From contig JALORN010000020.1 of assembly GCA_025458905.1 (NCBI GenBank), forward strand, positions 1-64,000: DNA of 64,000 bases, written 5' to 3'. Position numbers and translations under genes: made by a program. This DNA is from Steroidobacteraceae bacterium. Lineage in GTDB: Bacteria; Pseudomonadota; Gammaproteobacteria; Steroidobacterales; Steroidobacteraceae. Below the pieces are notes generated by a model. It ran no database searches and was not told the origin of the DNA. It saw only the letters and a list, made by a program, of their open reading frames with translations. Shown here piece after piece: positions 42,679-51,293 of this stretch (position 1 is its first letter; every line of letters begins with the position of its first letter).

Positions 42679-43560
42679 GTGGTGAAGTCCTCGCGCGTCT
42701 CGCGCCGCCACGTCGCGGGCGCGCTCGCCCTCGCCCCCTGCGCGATCGCCCTGCGGGGCCGGTGGGCCATCGCCGCAGGCCCGGCCGCGGCCAGCGCAGC
42801 GGTCGTCGTCGACGCCTATCCCGCCGCCGCGCCCGCCTATGCGGTCGTCGTGGACGGACGGCTCACCTGGGCGCGCGGCCTCGACCTGCCGCGGCCGCCC
42901 GCCTCGCTCACCAAGCTGCTGACCGCGCTGGTGCTGCTCCGCGATCCGGCCTGGGATGACGCGGCGCCCGTGACGGTGAGCGCGCGCGCCGCGACGGTCG
43001 AGGGTTCGCAACTCGGACTGCGCGCGGGCGAGTCGCTGCGCGCCGGCGAGGCGCTGACGGCGCTGCTGGTGCGTTCGGCGAACGATGCCTGCGTTGCGCT
43101 CGCCGAGCACGTCGCCGGCTCGGTCGAGGCCTTCGTGCCGCGGATGAACGCCGCGGCGGCGGGCCTCGGCATGTCCGGCTCGCGCTTCGGCGATCCCTGC
43201 GGCCTGGACTCTGCCGGCCAGCGTAGCTGTGCCCGCGACCTGTTGCGCCTCGGCGGCGCGGCGCTCGCGAACCCGGCGATCGCCGCGCGCGTGCGTCTCG
43301 CCGAGGCAGCGGTCACGACCCTCGGCCCCGCGCCGCGGCGGCTCGCCTTCGTCAACGGCAACGCCCTGGTCGGCCGGGTCGACGGCGTCATCGGCATGAA
43401 GAGCGGCTTCACCTCGCGGGCCGGCAAATGCGTGATCGCGGTGGCGGTGCGCGGCGCCCACCACGTGTGGCTGGTGATGCTCGGCGCCGAGGAGCGCTGG
43501 TGGACCGCGGCCGGCATGATCGACGCGGCGTTCGCCACGCTTCCCGCCCCGGGCGCATGA
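42679..43560 (+). CDS. D-alanyl-D-alanine carboxypeptidase-like serine peptidase
   Basis: A 293-residue S11-type penicillin-binding protein. A leader with RRHVAGALALAPCAIAL (possible Tat/Sec signal) is followed by the three active-site motifs: SLTK in PPASLTKLLTALVLL, SAN in LVRSANDACVALAEH, and KSG in GMKSGFTSRAGKC (KTG variant). It removes the terminal D-Ala of peptidoglycan stem peptides in the periplasm. It lacks the C-terminal PBP5-like anchor. GTG start; an alternative GTG follows at once. Its stop overlaps the next ATG by 4 bp. Confidence 0.93.
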   Translation: MVKSSRVSRRHVAGALALAPCAIALRGRWAIAAGPAAASAAVVVDAYPAAAPAYAVVVDGRLTWARGLDLPRPPASLTKLLTALVLLRDPAWDDAAPVTVSARAATVEGSQLGLRAGESLRAGEALTALLVRSANDACVALAEHVAGSVEAFVPRMNAAAAGLGMSGSRFGDPCGLDSAGQRSCARDLLRLGGAALANPAIAARVRLAEAAVTTLGPAPRRLAFVNGNALVGRVDGVIGMKSGFTSRAGKCVIAVAVRGAHHVWLVMLGAEERWWTAAGMIDAAFATLPAPGA

Positions 43561-45056
43561 CGCCGGGACCCTCGATGAGCGCCGAGGCTCGCGCGCCGCT
43601 CGCGCCGGAACGCGGGCCCGCGCTGCTGCTCGCCGCGGCGGTCGTCGCCACCTGGCTACCCTCGCTCGGCGCGAGCTTCCAGTTCGACGACTGGAACGTG
43701 ATCGTGCGCGACCCACGCGTCCAGTCGCTCGGCGCATGGTTCGCGTCGATGCCGGGTACGCGCCCGCTGCTGAAGCTCGGCTACGCCGTCGGCAATGAGC
43801 TCGGCAGCGGGCCTGCCGGGTTCCGCGCCTTCAACGTCGCGGTGCATGCGCTGAACGCGCTGCTGGTGCTCGGGCTGCTGCGCGGGCTCGGCCGGCGCCT
43901 CGCCCTGCCCGAACGACAGGCGGCGCTGGCCGCGCTCGCCGGCGCGACCGTGTTCGCCCTTCACCCGGTGCAGACCGAGGCCGTCACCTACGCCAGCGGC
44001 GGCTCGACGGCGCTCGCGGCGCTATTCGCGCTCGGCGCGCTGCTCGCCTGGCTGCGCGGCCTCGACACCGCGACCGAAGCACGCTGGCGCGTCATCTCGC
44101 TCGCGCTGTTCGTGGCGGCGCTCGGCGTCAAGGAGACCGTGGCCGCCCTGCCGCTGGTCATGGCCGCCTGGCTGCTCGCGGCCGGCGATGCCGCCAGCAT
44201 CCCCCGGCGCGTCGCGCCGCACCTGCTGCCGCTGCTCGCCGGCCTGCTGGTGCTGCTCGCCTGGCCACCGTACCGGGCCGTGCTCGACGGCAGCCTCGAG
44301 GCACGCACGCTCGGCGAGACCCTGCTCTCGCAGGTGAACGGTGTCGCCTGGCTGCTCGGCCAGCTGCTGCGCTTCGACCGCCTGAACGCCGACCCGGCGA
44401 TGCCGACCGCCACGCGCGTCGATGCCGCGCTGGCGCTGCGCGCCGCCGCGTTGCTGGCGCTCGCCGCCGGCGGTGCCTTGCTGCTGCGCCGCCGCCGCCC
44501 GGCCGGCTTCGCAATCGCCTGGTTCTTCCTGTGGCTGCTGCCGACCAATTCGGTCGTGCCGCGACTCGACCTCGTGAACGACCGCCAGCTCTACCTGCCG
44601 ATCGTCGGCCCGGCCTGGCTGCTCGGGCTGCTGCTCGCGGCACCGTTCGGCGCACGCACCGGCGCCGCGCCACGCTGGCAGCACCTCGCGCTCGGCGCGC
44701 TGGCGCTGCTGCTCGCCGCCGCGACCCTGGTCCGCAACCGCGTCTACGCCGACGAGGTCACGTTCTGGCAGGACGTCGCCCGCAAGTCGCCGCACAACCC
44801 GCGGGCCGCCAACAACCTCGGCTACGCCTACGCACTCGCCTGCCGCGAGCCCGAGGCGCTGGCCGAATTCGAGCGCGCGATGCGCCTCGACCCCGCCGAC
44901 TACCGCGCGCCGATCAACCATCGCCTGCTGTCCGAAGGCGCGCTGTTCGCGGACACTCCACGGCGCTGCGGCCCCGCAGCGGCCGACGCGGCCCACGCAG
45001 CCGAAGCGGCCGAAGCGGCGGCGACCGCGACCCCGGGCCCGGCGACCTCACCCTAG
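43557..45056 (+). CDS. TMTC-like multispanning protein with TPR tail
   Basis: A 499-residue membrane protein with roughly ten helices. FQFDDWNVIVRDPRV, TVFALHPVQTEAVTYASGGSTALAALFALGALLAW, LGVKETVAALPLVMAAWLL and WFFLWLLPTNSVVPRLDLVNDRQLYLPIVG are the family hallmarks of the TMTC/GT-C-like group that carries C-terminal TPRs; here one TPR-like unit (NNLGYAYALACREPEALAEFERAMRLDPADYR) follows. The first-loop Asp-Asp suggests a GT-C glycosyltransferase of lipid-linked sugars. The start is coupled to the DD-peptidase gene, so a cell-envelope role is likely. Confidence 0.85.
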   Translation: MTPGPSMSAEARAPLAPERGPALLLAAAVVATWLPSLGASFQFDDWNVIVRDPRVQSLGAWFASMPGTRPLLKLGYAVGNELGSGPAGFRAFNVAVHALNALLVLGLLRGLGRRLALPERQAALAALAGATVFALHPVQTEAVTYASGGSTALAALFALGALLAWLRGLDTATEARWRVISLALFVAALGVKETVAALPLVMAAWLLAAGDAASIPRRVAPHLLPLLAGLLVLLAWPPYRAVLDGSLEARTLGETLLSQVNGVAWLLGQLLRFDRLNADPAMPTATRVDAALALRAAALLALAAGGALLLRRRRPAGFAIAWFFLWLLPTNSVVPRLDLVNDRQLYLPIVGPAWLLGLLLAAPFGARTGAAPRWQHLALGALALLLAAATLVRNRVYADEVTFWQDVARKSPHNPRAANNLGYAYALACREPEALAEFERAMRLDPADYRAPINHRLLSEGALFADTPRRCGPAAADAAHAAEAAEAAATATPGPATSP

Positions 45057-45064
45057 CGACGCGC

Positions 45065-45089
45065 CCCTTTCGATCCTCCCTTTCGATCC
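45065..45089. repeat. 12-bp direct repeat
   Basis: CCCTTTCGATCC occurs twice with one base between, between the TMTC-like stop and the quinone-reductase ribosome site (CAGGAGA). Could be a small duplication; no role evident. Confidence 0.7.
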
Positions 45090-45107
45090 CTGCCAGGAGA
45101 GCACCGC

Positions 45108-46076
45108 ATGCACGGCTACCAGGTCACCGAGTTCGGCGGCGTCGAGGTCATGAAGTGGGTCGAGCTGCCCGACCCGGTGCCCGGCCCCGGCCAGCTGCGC
45201 GTCGCGGTGCGCGCCTCCGGCATCAACTTCGCCGAGACGCGGATGCGCGCCGGCACCTACTCCGGCCAGGCGCTGCCCTTCGTGATGGGCATGGAGTCCG
45301 CGGGCGTCGTCGAGGCCGTCGGCCCGGGGGTCACGGCCTTCCGCCCCGGCGATCGCGTGTTCGGCCGCGCCCGCGGCTCGCATGCGACCAAGGTGCTCTA
45401 CGACGTCGAACACACGCTGCCGCTGCCGGACGCCCTCGACTTCGTGCAGGGCGCGGCGATCCCCGTCGGCTGGCTCACCGCCTGGCACGCGCTGGTCACG
45501 GTCGCCGACGCGCGCGCCGGCCAGCGCGTGCTGATCGAGGCAGTGGCGAGCAGCGTCGGCAGCGCCGCATTGCAGATCGCGAAGTGGCGTGGCTGCTGGG
45601 TCGCCGGCACCGCGAGCCGCGACGACAAGTGCGCGCGGGCGCTCGCCGCCGGCGCCGACGCCGCCTACAACTACAAGACCGCGGACCTGCCACGATGCGT
45701 GCACGCCGACACCGCCGGCCACGGCATCGACGTCGGCCTGATGACCATCGGCGAGGAGACCGCGACCGCGCTGCTCGACTCGATGGCCTACGAGGGCAAG
45801 GTGGTGATGTACGGCAGCACCGGCGGCCGCCAGGTCTGCTTCAGCCTGAACATCGGCACCCGCAACCTGCAGCTGCTGGCGATGAGCATCTCGACCAGCG
45901 CGCGCTTCGTCCCCGAGTCGATGCGCAGCTTCCGCGAGGTCGCGGTGCCGAAGTTCGCCCGCGGCGAGTTCCGGGCGGTGGTCGACACGGTGCTGCCGAT
46001 GCGCGAGCTGGCGCGGGCGCACGCCATGGTCGACTCGCGCACCCACTACGGCAAGGTGGTGCTGGTCAACGACTGA
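45108..46076 (+). CDS. MDR-family quinone oxidoreductase-like protein
   Basis: A 322-residue zinc-independent reductase (quinone oxidoreductase/VAT-1 type). VPGPGQLRVAVRASGINFAETRMRAGTY, GMESAGVVEAVGPGV, IPVGWLTAWHALV and the cofactor motif VLIEAVASSVGSAALQIAKW mark the fold; the usual nucleotide motif GAAGGVG reads VASSVGS here, a loose version. No cysteine/His zinc ligands. RBS GGAGA at the usual distance. Substrate unknown. Confidence 0.88.
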   Translation: MHGYQVTEFGGVEVMKWVELPDPVPGPGQLRVAVRASGINFAETRMRAGTYSGQALPFVMGMESAGVVEAVGPGVTAFRPGDRVFGRARGSHATKVLYDVEHTLPLPDALDFVQGAAIPVGWLTAWHALVTVADARAGQRVLIEAVASSVGSAALQIAKWRGCWVAGTASRDDKCARALAAGADAAYNYKTADLPRCVHADTAGHGIDVGLMTIGEETATALLDSMAYEGKVVMYGSTGGRQVCFSLNIGTRNLQLLAMSISTSARFVPESMRSFREVAVPKFARGEFRAVVDTVLPMRELARAHAMVDSRTHYGKVVLVND

Positions 46077-46096
46077 GGCGCCCGCGGGTCCGCCCG

Positions 46097-46136
46097 GCCG
46101 ACCAGCCGACCAGCCGATCGACCCACCGACCGACCG
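46097..46136. repeat. Degenerate tandem repeat of CCGACCAG/CCGACCGA units
   Basis: Repeated 8-bp-like units (GCCGACCAGCCGACCAGCCG followed by CCACCGACCGACCG) in the 176-bp gap before the molybdenum hydroxylase gene. Otherwise the gap shows no clear promoter elements. Confidence 0.6.
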
Positions 46137-46252
46137 CGGGATGGACCGCCCGGCCAGCCCGCCGTCGCGGCAAGCCACGACGCGCCGGTGGGGCGGCCGA
46201 GTTACCATTCGGGCGCGGCAGGACGCCGCGCCATCCAGCCAGGACCGGACCC

Positions 46253-48523
46253 ATGGGCAAGTGGACACGTCGGGCAGTGATCGCCAGCGGCAGCGTCGTC
46301 GGCGGCGGCCTGCTGCTCGGGACCAGCTGGTTCGCGTTCGCGCCGAACCGCCTCGGGATGCGCCCGGAGCAGGGCCGTGACGGCGCCGCGCAGCTCGCGA
46401 CCTGGCTGCGGATCACCCCCGCGGGCGAGGTCGTCGTGCTGGTGCCCCACTGCGAGTTCGGCCAGGGTTCGCAGACCGCGCTCGCGATGATGCTCGCCGA
46501 CGAGCTCGACGCCGACTGGTCGCGGGTGCGCGTCGAGGAGGCGCCCGCCCTGCCCGCCTATGCCAACGGCCACGTGCTGCGCGGCTTCGTCGGCGGGCTC
46601 CCGGGCATGCCCAAGGCGATGGACCGCGGCTTCGAGTACCTCACCTACCGCGTCACGCGCTTCAGCGACTTCCAGGTCACCGGCGGCAGCGTCAGCGTCC
46701 GCGGCACCGGGCAGTTCGGCATGCGCGTCGCCGGCGCCGCCGCCCGCAGCATGCTGGTCGACGCCGCCGCGGCGCGCTGGGGCGTACCCGCCGCCGAGTG
46801 CAGCGCACGCGCCTCGGTGGTCACCCATGCCGCCAGCGGCCGCAGCGCCGGTTACGGCGAGCTCGCCACCGAGGCCGCGCGCCTCGACGTGCCGGTGCAC
46901 CCGCGCCTCAAGTCCCCGTCCGAGTTCACGATCATCGGCACCCCGCGCCGGCGCTTCGACCTGCCCTCGAAGACCGACGGCAGCGCCGTCTACGCGGTCG
47001 ACGTGCGCCTGCCGGGCATGCTCTACGCCGCGGTGCGCGCGGCCCCGGTGTTCGGCGGCACGCCGCAGGCCGTCGACGAGAAGGCGCTCGCGGGCCGGCG
47101 CGGCGTGCGCCAGGTCGTGCGCCTGCCGAACGCGGTCGCCGTGGTCGCCGAGTCGACCTGGCAGGCCCAGCAGGCGCTCGCCGCGCTCGACCCGGGCTTC
47201 ACCGACGGCGGCAACGGCGCGATGACCACTGCGAACTGGTTCGCACGGCAGGGCACCGCGCTCGAGGGAGAGAAGCTCGAGGAGGACAGCGTCGCCGGCG
47301 ATGCCGGTGCCGCGCTCGAGGGCGCCACGCGCCGCATCCGCGCCGAGTACCGCGTGCCCTTCCTCTACCACGCGACCATGGAGCCGATGTGCGCCACGGT
47401 GCGCATCGCCGAAGGCCGCTGCGAGGTCTGGACCGGCGTGCAGAACCCGCTGAACGCGCGCCGCCTCGCCGCCGAGGTCACCGGCCTCGATCCCGACGCC
47501 ATCACCATCCACAACCAGATGATCGGCGGCGGCTTCGGCCGCCGGCTGCCGAACAAGGGCGACTTCGTCGAGCAGGCGCTGCGCATCGCGCAGGCGGTCT
47601 CGCCGGCGCCGGTTCAGCTTGCCTGGTCGCGCGAGGAAGACCTGCGGCACGGCTTCTACCGCCCGGCCGTCACCTCGCGCTTCGAAGGCGCGGTCGATGC
47701 GAACGGCACGCCGGTCGCCTGGACCAACCGCTACACCGGCGACAGCGAGGGCCCCTCGGCGCGGCCGCTCTACGCGATCCCCAACCTCGACATCCGCCAC
47801 GCGCCGCTGCGCAGCCACGTGCCGGAGGGCCCGTGGCGCTCGGTGACGTTCTCCTACCAGGGCTACTTCGTCGAGTCCTTCGTCGACGAGCTCGCGCAGG
47901 CCGCCGGTCGCGACCCGTACGAATTCCGCCGCGCCGGCCTCGCCGGCAAGCCGCGCCACCTCGCCGTGCTCGAGCGCGCCGCGCAGCGCGCCGGCTGGGG
48001 CACGCCGCCCGGGCCGAAGTCCGAGACGCCGGTCGCGGGCGGCGTCATCGACGCAGCCCCGCCGCTGGTGCGCCGCGGTCGCGGCATCGCGATCATCGAG
48101 AGCTTCGGCACGATCGTCGCCGAGGTCTGCGAGGTCGCAGTCGATGCCGGCGGCGCAGTCCGCGTCGAGCGCGTGGTCGCGGCCGTCGACTGCGGCATCG
48201 TCGTCAACCCCGAGACCGCCGAGGCGCAGGTGCAGGGCGGCATCCTCTACGGCCTCTCGGCCGCGCTCGGCGAGCGCATCACCATCGACGCCGGCAAGGT
48301 CGCCGAGGCCAATTTCCACGACTACCCGATCCTGCGCCTCAACGAGGCACCGAAGATCGAAGTGGAGTTCATCCGCTCCGAGGCGCCCCCCGGCGGCCTC
48401 GGCGAGCCCGGCACGCCACCGATCGCCGCCGCGCTCTGCAACGCCGTCTACGCCGCTACCGGCGTGCGCGTCCGCCAGCTCCCGCTGCGCGACGTCGCCC
48501 TCTCCGCCCCACCCCCGATCTGA
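46253..48523 (+). CDS. Molybdenum hydroxylase large subunit (IorB/aldehyde-oxidase-like), unaccompanied
   Basis: A 756-residue exported protein. An N-terminal twin-arginine-like signal (TRRAVIASGSVVGGGLLLG) precedes the xanthine-dehydrogenase-family molybdopterin domain: LVPHCEFGQGSQTALAMMLADELDADW, GTPRRRFDLPSKTDGSAVYAVDVRLPGMLYAAV, YRVPFLYHATMEPMCATV, MIGGGFGRRLPNKGDFVEQAL, VDCGIVVNPETAEAQVQGG and GLGEPGTPPIAAALCNAVY. The last Glu (LGEPG) is the usual catalytic base. These bind Moco and oxidise heterocycles or aldehydes. The usual [2Fe-2S] small subunit gene is not adjacent; the neighbours are a quinone reductase and a REP-like repeat. Confidence 0.93.
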   Translation: MGKWTRRAVIASGSVVGGGLLLGTSWFAFAPNRLGMRPEQGRDGAAQLATWLRITPAGEVVVLVPHCEFGQGSQTALAMMLADELDADWSRVRVEEAPALPAYANGHVLRGFVGGLPGMPKAMDRGFEYLTYRVTRFSDFQVTGGSVSVRGTGQFGMRVAGAAARSMLVDAAAARWGVPAAECSARASVVTHAASGRSAGYGELATEAARLDVPVHPRLKSPSEFTIIGTPRRRFDLPSKTDGSAVYAVDVRLPGMLYAAVRAAPVFGGTPQAVDEKALAGRRGVRQVVRLPNAVAVVAESTWQAQQALAALDPGFTDGGNGAMTTANWFARQGTALEGEKLEEDSVAGDAGAALEGATRRIRAEYRVPFLYHATMEPMCATVRIAEGRCEVWTGVQNPLNARRLAAEVTGLDPDAITIHNQMIGGGFGRRLPNKGDFVEQALRIAQAVSPAPVQLAWSREEDLRHGFYRPAVTSRFEGAVDANGTPVAWTNRYTGDSEGPSARPLYAIPNLDIRHAPLRSHVPEGPWRSVTFSYQGYFVESFVDELAQAAGRDPYEFRRAGLAGKPRHLAVLERAAQRAGWGTPPGPKSETPVAGGVIDAAPPLVRRGRGIAIIESFGTIVAEVCEVAVDAGGAVRVERVVAAVDCGIVVNPETAEAQVQGGILYGLSAALGERITIDAGKVAEANFHDYPILRLNEAPKIEVEFIRSEAPPGGLGEPGTPPIAAALCNAVYAATGVRVRQLPLRDVALSAPPPI

Positions 48524-48560
48524 AAAGGGGACAGATCTATTTTCTGAAAATAGATCGGAT
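48524..48560. repeat. REP-like palindrome with GGGGACAGATCTATTTT motif
   Basis: Positions 48534-48556 form a perfect 11-bp inverted repeat (GATCTATTTTC and its complement) around one T. The preceding AAAAGGGGACAG and following TTATTTTT are like the GGGGACAGATTTATTTT elements scattered in many proteobacterial genomes near REP-associated (RAYT) transposases. A/T-rich in a G+C-rich genome and located between convergent genes. Confidence 0.6.
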
Positions 48561-49169
48561 TTATTTTTCGGGCGATTCGTCGAGCGTCGAGGGCGTGCCG
48601 GGCGGCAGCTGCTGGTCGAACACGGTCAGCAGCACTGCGGTGCCCGTGTACGAGGCCATCACGGCGACCAGGCTCACCAGCGCACGCCTTCCCAGCAGAC
48701 GCTCGGCCTCCGCATAGGTCTCGGGTCGCACGCGCCGCATGCCGAAGACTTCGCTACCGAGGCGGATCACGATCGCCTCGCGCGGCGCCAGGCCCTCGAC
48801 CGGCAGGCGCTGCCGCACCACCTCGATGGTCCGCTCGGCGAGGCCCGCGGCGCGTGCCGCCGGCTCGTGCGTGGTCCACTCGAAAGGTTGATCCATGCCG
48901 CGCGCCGTCACCAGGATGGCGAGCTCGGTGAGCGCCGGCCCGAGTTCCGGGAGCGTACGCAGCGCGCGGTTGTAGGCCCGATGCACCGCCACCAGCGCGG
49001 GGCTGTGCAGCATGATCCCGCCGGGCCCCTGCAGCCCCGCGACCGAGGTCGCGGAGCGCGTCGCGATCTCGTCGTACGCGGCCTGCGTGGCCTCGTCGAG
49101 CGCCTCGCGGCGCACGACGGGCAGGCGGCTGCGGGATTCGGGGTCGATGTCCGGCGGCAGGCGCGTCAT
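48561..49169 (-). CDS. Carboxymuconolactone-decarboxylase-like (CMD/AhpD fold) protein
   Basis: A 202-residue all-helical protein of the CMD group: ALTELAILVTARGMDQPFEWTTHEPAARAAGL fits the family helix, with Glu replacing the usual Cys-X-X-Cys of AhpD, which argues against peroxidase activity. It ends with a hydrophobic segment (LVSLVAVMASYTGTAVLLTVFDQQLPPG). Its start overlaps the CHAD-gene stop by 4 bp. Function unknown; similar proteins act on lactones. Confidence 0.88.
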   Translation of the reverse strand: MTRLPPDIDPESRSRLPVVRREALDEATQAAYDEIATRSATSVAGLQGPGGIMLHSPALVAVHRAYNRALRTLPELGPALTELAILVTARGMDQPFEWTTHEPAARAAGLAERTIEVVRQRLPVEGLAPREAIVIRLGSEVFGMRRVRPETYAEAERLLGRRALVSLVAVMASYTGTAVLLTVFDQQLPPGTPSTLDESPEK

Positions 49170-49993
49170 GTCCCGGACTTCCGTCGATGCGCTGCGACGG
49201 GGTCCGCGGGGAAGGAACGCAGCGCCTGGCGGAACGACGCAACCTGTCGTCTCCGCAACGCGCGGCCGAACACCTGCGCTTCGCCGGCGTCTCCCGGGTG
49301 CCGTCGCGCGAACTGCGCGAGGCGATCCTGCAGCACCGCGAGGTCGGCGACTTCGCCCAGGGCCCGTTGCTGGCGCGCCAGCGCGCGCGCGGTCGCGGCG
49401 TACCGGACACCGCGCGGCAGGCGCGCGACCGCCTCCGAGAGATAGCGTGCGCGCTTCACCGCGACGCGCAGGCGGTGCGAGTCGGAGGGCGGGCTGGCGA
49501 GCGTCAGCCGCGCGCGCCGGGTCCGTACCTTGCGCAGCGCGGCGTCGCAGCGCTCGAACGCGAGCGCGCCGCGTGCCTCGATGTCGGGCCGCGACGTCGG
49601 CAGGTCGCGCTCGACGATCCGCGACACGCGCCGCCGTTCAACCTCGGCGAGGCGCACCAGCAGCCGCCGCCGCCACCGCGGCACCCGGTGCCGCAGCCAC
49701 GAAGCCAGCCCGAGGGCACAGGGATCGGCGGGCGCCATGGCCCGGGCGAGATCGATGCCGACCTGCGCGTCCCGCAGCTTCCCGGACGCGCGGAAGGCGC
49801 GCCGCAGCTCGCGTTCGATCCGGCGGCTCGCGGCCGGCTCGAGACCGGCGTCGGCGAGCGCCAGCAGCCGGCGCGTCGCGATGCGCCACGCGTGCACGTC
49901 GCCGCGGCGCGCGTTGCCGCGCAGCGCGTCGCGCGACGCGGCCCGCCAGTCGCGCAGCGCGGCCCTCAGCAGCGCATCGACGCCGACGGTCAC
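49166..49993 (-). CDS. CHAD-domain protein
   Basis: A 275-residue, Arg-rich helical protein. WRAASRDALRGNARRGDVHAWRIATRRLLALADAG, the HxxRxxxR-type motifs (DVHAWRIATRR, SHRLRVAVKRARYLSEAVA) mark the CHAD fold, which binds polyphosphate and phosphate-rich molecules through its basic patch. GTG start at 49993 overlaps the upstream stop (GTGA). Unlike many CHAD proteins it has no CYTH domain. Confidence 0.93.
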   Translation of the reverse strand: MTVGVDALLRAALRDWRAASRDALRGNARRGDVHAWRIATRRLLALADAGLEPAASRRIERELRRAFRASGKLRDAQVGIDLARAMAPADPCALGLASWLRHRVPRWRRRLLVRLAEVERRRVSRIVERDLPTSRPDIEARGALAFERCDAALRKVRTRRARLTLASPPSDSHRLRVAVKRARYLSEAVARLPRGVRYAATARALARQQRALGEVADLAVLQDRLAQFARRHPGDAGEAQVFGRALRRRQVASFRQALRSFPADPVAAHRRKSGT

Positions 49994-50559
49994 GGAGCAC
50001 CCGCCGCGACTTCGACTGGCATGCGCGACAGGGCCGCGAAACGACGCAGCCGGCGACGCACCGGCCACCAGTCGTAGAGGAAGATCTCGACCGGACGCCA
50101 CAGACCGACCCAGCCGATGATCAGCAGGCCTTCGGCGAGCACCGCGTAGCGCGGGTCGCCCGCGATCGGCGTGCGCAGCCACAGGCAGAGGACCAGGAAC
50201 CCGAGGCCGATCGCCAGGCTCACCCCGCCACGGCCCAGCAACCGCCGCAGGTCGACGCCGGCCTGCGCGGCGCGATAGTCGAAGTGGCGGGCGATCGCCT
50301 CCGGTAGCGTCCGCGCATCCTCGGAGCCGAGTGCCGCCGCAGGCAGGTGGATGCGCAGGCGGATCGGCCGCGTCGGCCCGATGTCGCGCACCGCCTCCTC
50401 CAGATAGTCCTCGGCCGCCGGGTCGAGGTCCTTCTCGCGAAAGGGCGCGGGGTCCAGGGAATGGAACATCTGGCGCACGTCGCGGAGCCGGATCTCCACC
50501 AGCCACCAGTCCCCGTCGCGGCGGTAGGCCGCGAGATGAGTGCGAAACCCTTGCGCCAC
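49990..50559 (-). CDS. Membrane protein, function unknown, coupled to CHAD
   Basis: A 189-residue protein (GTG start at 50559). A soluble N-terminal part (VRQMFHSLDPAPFREKDLDPAAEDYLEEAVRDIG, PIRLRIHLPAAALG) is followed by two hydrophobic helices (GVSLAIGLGFLVLCLWL and YAVLAEGLLIIGWVGLWRPVEIFLYDWWPVR). Its stop overlaps the CHAD GTG by 4 bp. It might localise the CHAD protein at the membrane. No family recognised. Confidence 0.7.
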   Translation of the reverse strand: MAQGFRTHLAAYRRDGDWWLVEIRLRDVRQMFHSLDPAPFREKDLDPAAEDYLEEAVRDIGPTRPIRLRIHLPAAALGSEDARTLPEAIARHFDYRAAQAGVDLRRLLGRGGVSLAIGLGFLVLCLWLRTPIAGDPRYAVLAEGLLIIGWVGLWRPVEIFLYDWWPVRRRLRRFAALSRMPVEVAAGAP

Positions 50560-50611
50560 GCCCCGAGTATAGGCCGGGGCACCGCGGCGGCGTACGCGGC
50601 TGCCGGGCGCC

Positions 50612-51171
50612 TCAGCCCTCGAAGCCCTTGGCCACCACGAACACCTCGCGCGACTCCGGCCGCGAGGCGCCGGGCTTGCGGATCGACACCTTGTCGAACG
50701 AGGTGCGCAGGTCCTTGAGCCAGGCGTCCGAGCCCGCGCCCTGGAACATCTTCGCGACGAAGGCACCGCCCGGCTTCAGCGTCTCGCGCACCGTGTCGAC
50801 CGCGAGCTCGAGGAAGTAGATCGACGAGGCCTGGTCCGCCGAGTCGATGCCGGTGATGTTCGGCGCGATGTCCGAGACGATCAGGTCGAACTTGCCGCCG
50901 CCCAGCTCTGCACGGCATCCATCGGCAGGATGTCGGTCGCCAGCACCCGCCCCTTGGCGCCGAGGAGCCGGCTCAGCACCTGCGACCAGCCACCCGGCGC
51001 GGAACCGAGGTCCATCACCCGCATGCCGGGCCGGATCAGCCGGTCCTTCTCGTTCAGCTCGATCAGCTTGTAGGCCGCGCGCGAGCGATAGCCGTCGCGC
51101 TGCGCCTGCTTGACGTAAGGGTCGTTGACGTGGCGCTGCAGCCAGCGGCCGCTGCTCTTGGTTCGGGCCAT
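50612..51171 (-). pseudogene. rlmE: rlmE (23S rRNA 2'-O-methyltransferase) with internal deletion and frameshift
   Basis: The gene encodes an RlmE/FtsJ-type enzyme in two frames. The N-terminal part, [44 protein letters not shown], then [18 protein letters not shown] and [10 protein letters not shown], is in one frame from the ATG at 51171. The rest ([51 protein letters not shown]) is in another. Between them roughly 20 residues expected by comparison with E. coli RlmE (the DF-GDFR segment after LPMD) are missing, so total length is about 186 codons against about 209. The catalytic Lys-Asp-Lys-Glu positions are otherwise present. It is either a real inactivation or a sequence/assembly error near 50900-50930. 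Confidence 0.88.
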
Positions 51172-51235
51172 CGGGATGGACTGGGGGACCGGGCGGATCG
51201 GGGCGATGCGGGCGCTGGAAGGGGCCCGGGGACGG

Positions 51236-51241
51236 TAGAAT
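51236..51241 (+). promoter_or_regulatory. Candidate -10 box for the FAD dehydrogenase gene
   Basis: TAGAAT, part of the palindrome AGAATGATTCT, 52 bp before the GTG at 51294 and between the divergent rlmE relic and this gene. Because AGAATGATTCT is self-complementary it could serve either strand. Confidence 0.35.
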
Positions 51242-51293
51242 GATTCTGCCATCTTTTCCCTCTGCCGGGACGACCCCGGCCAGGAAACCGGCC

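Noticed and set aside
44531-46252. Long N-terminal extension of the molybdenum hydroxylase frame
   Set aside because: The same frame stays open through the TMTC-like and quinone-reductase genes, but those genes occupy it in other frames. The Tat-like signal beginning at 46253 marks the real start.
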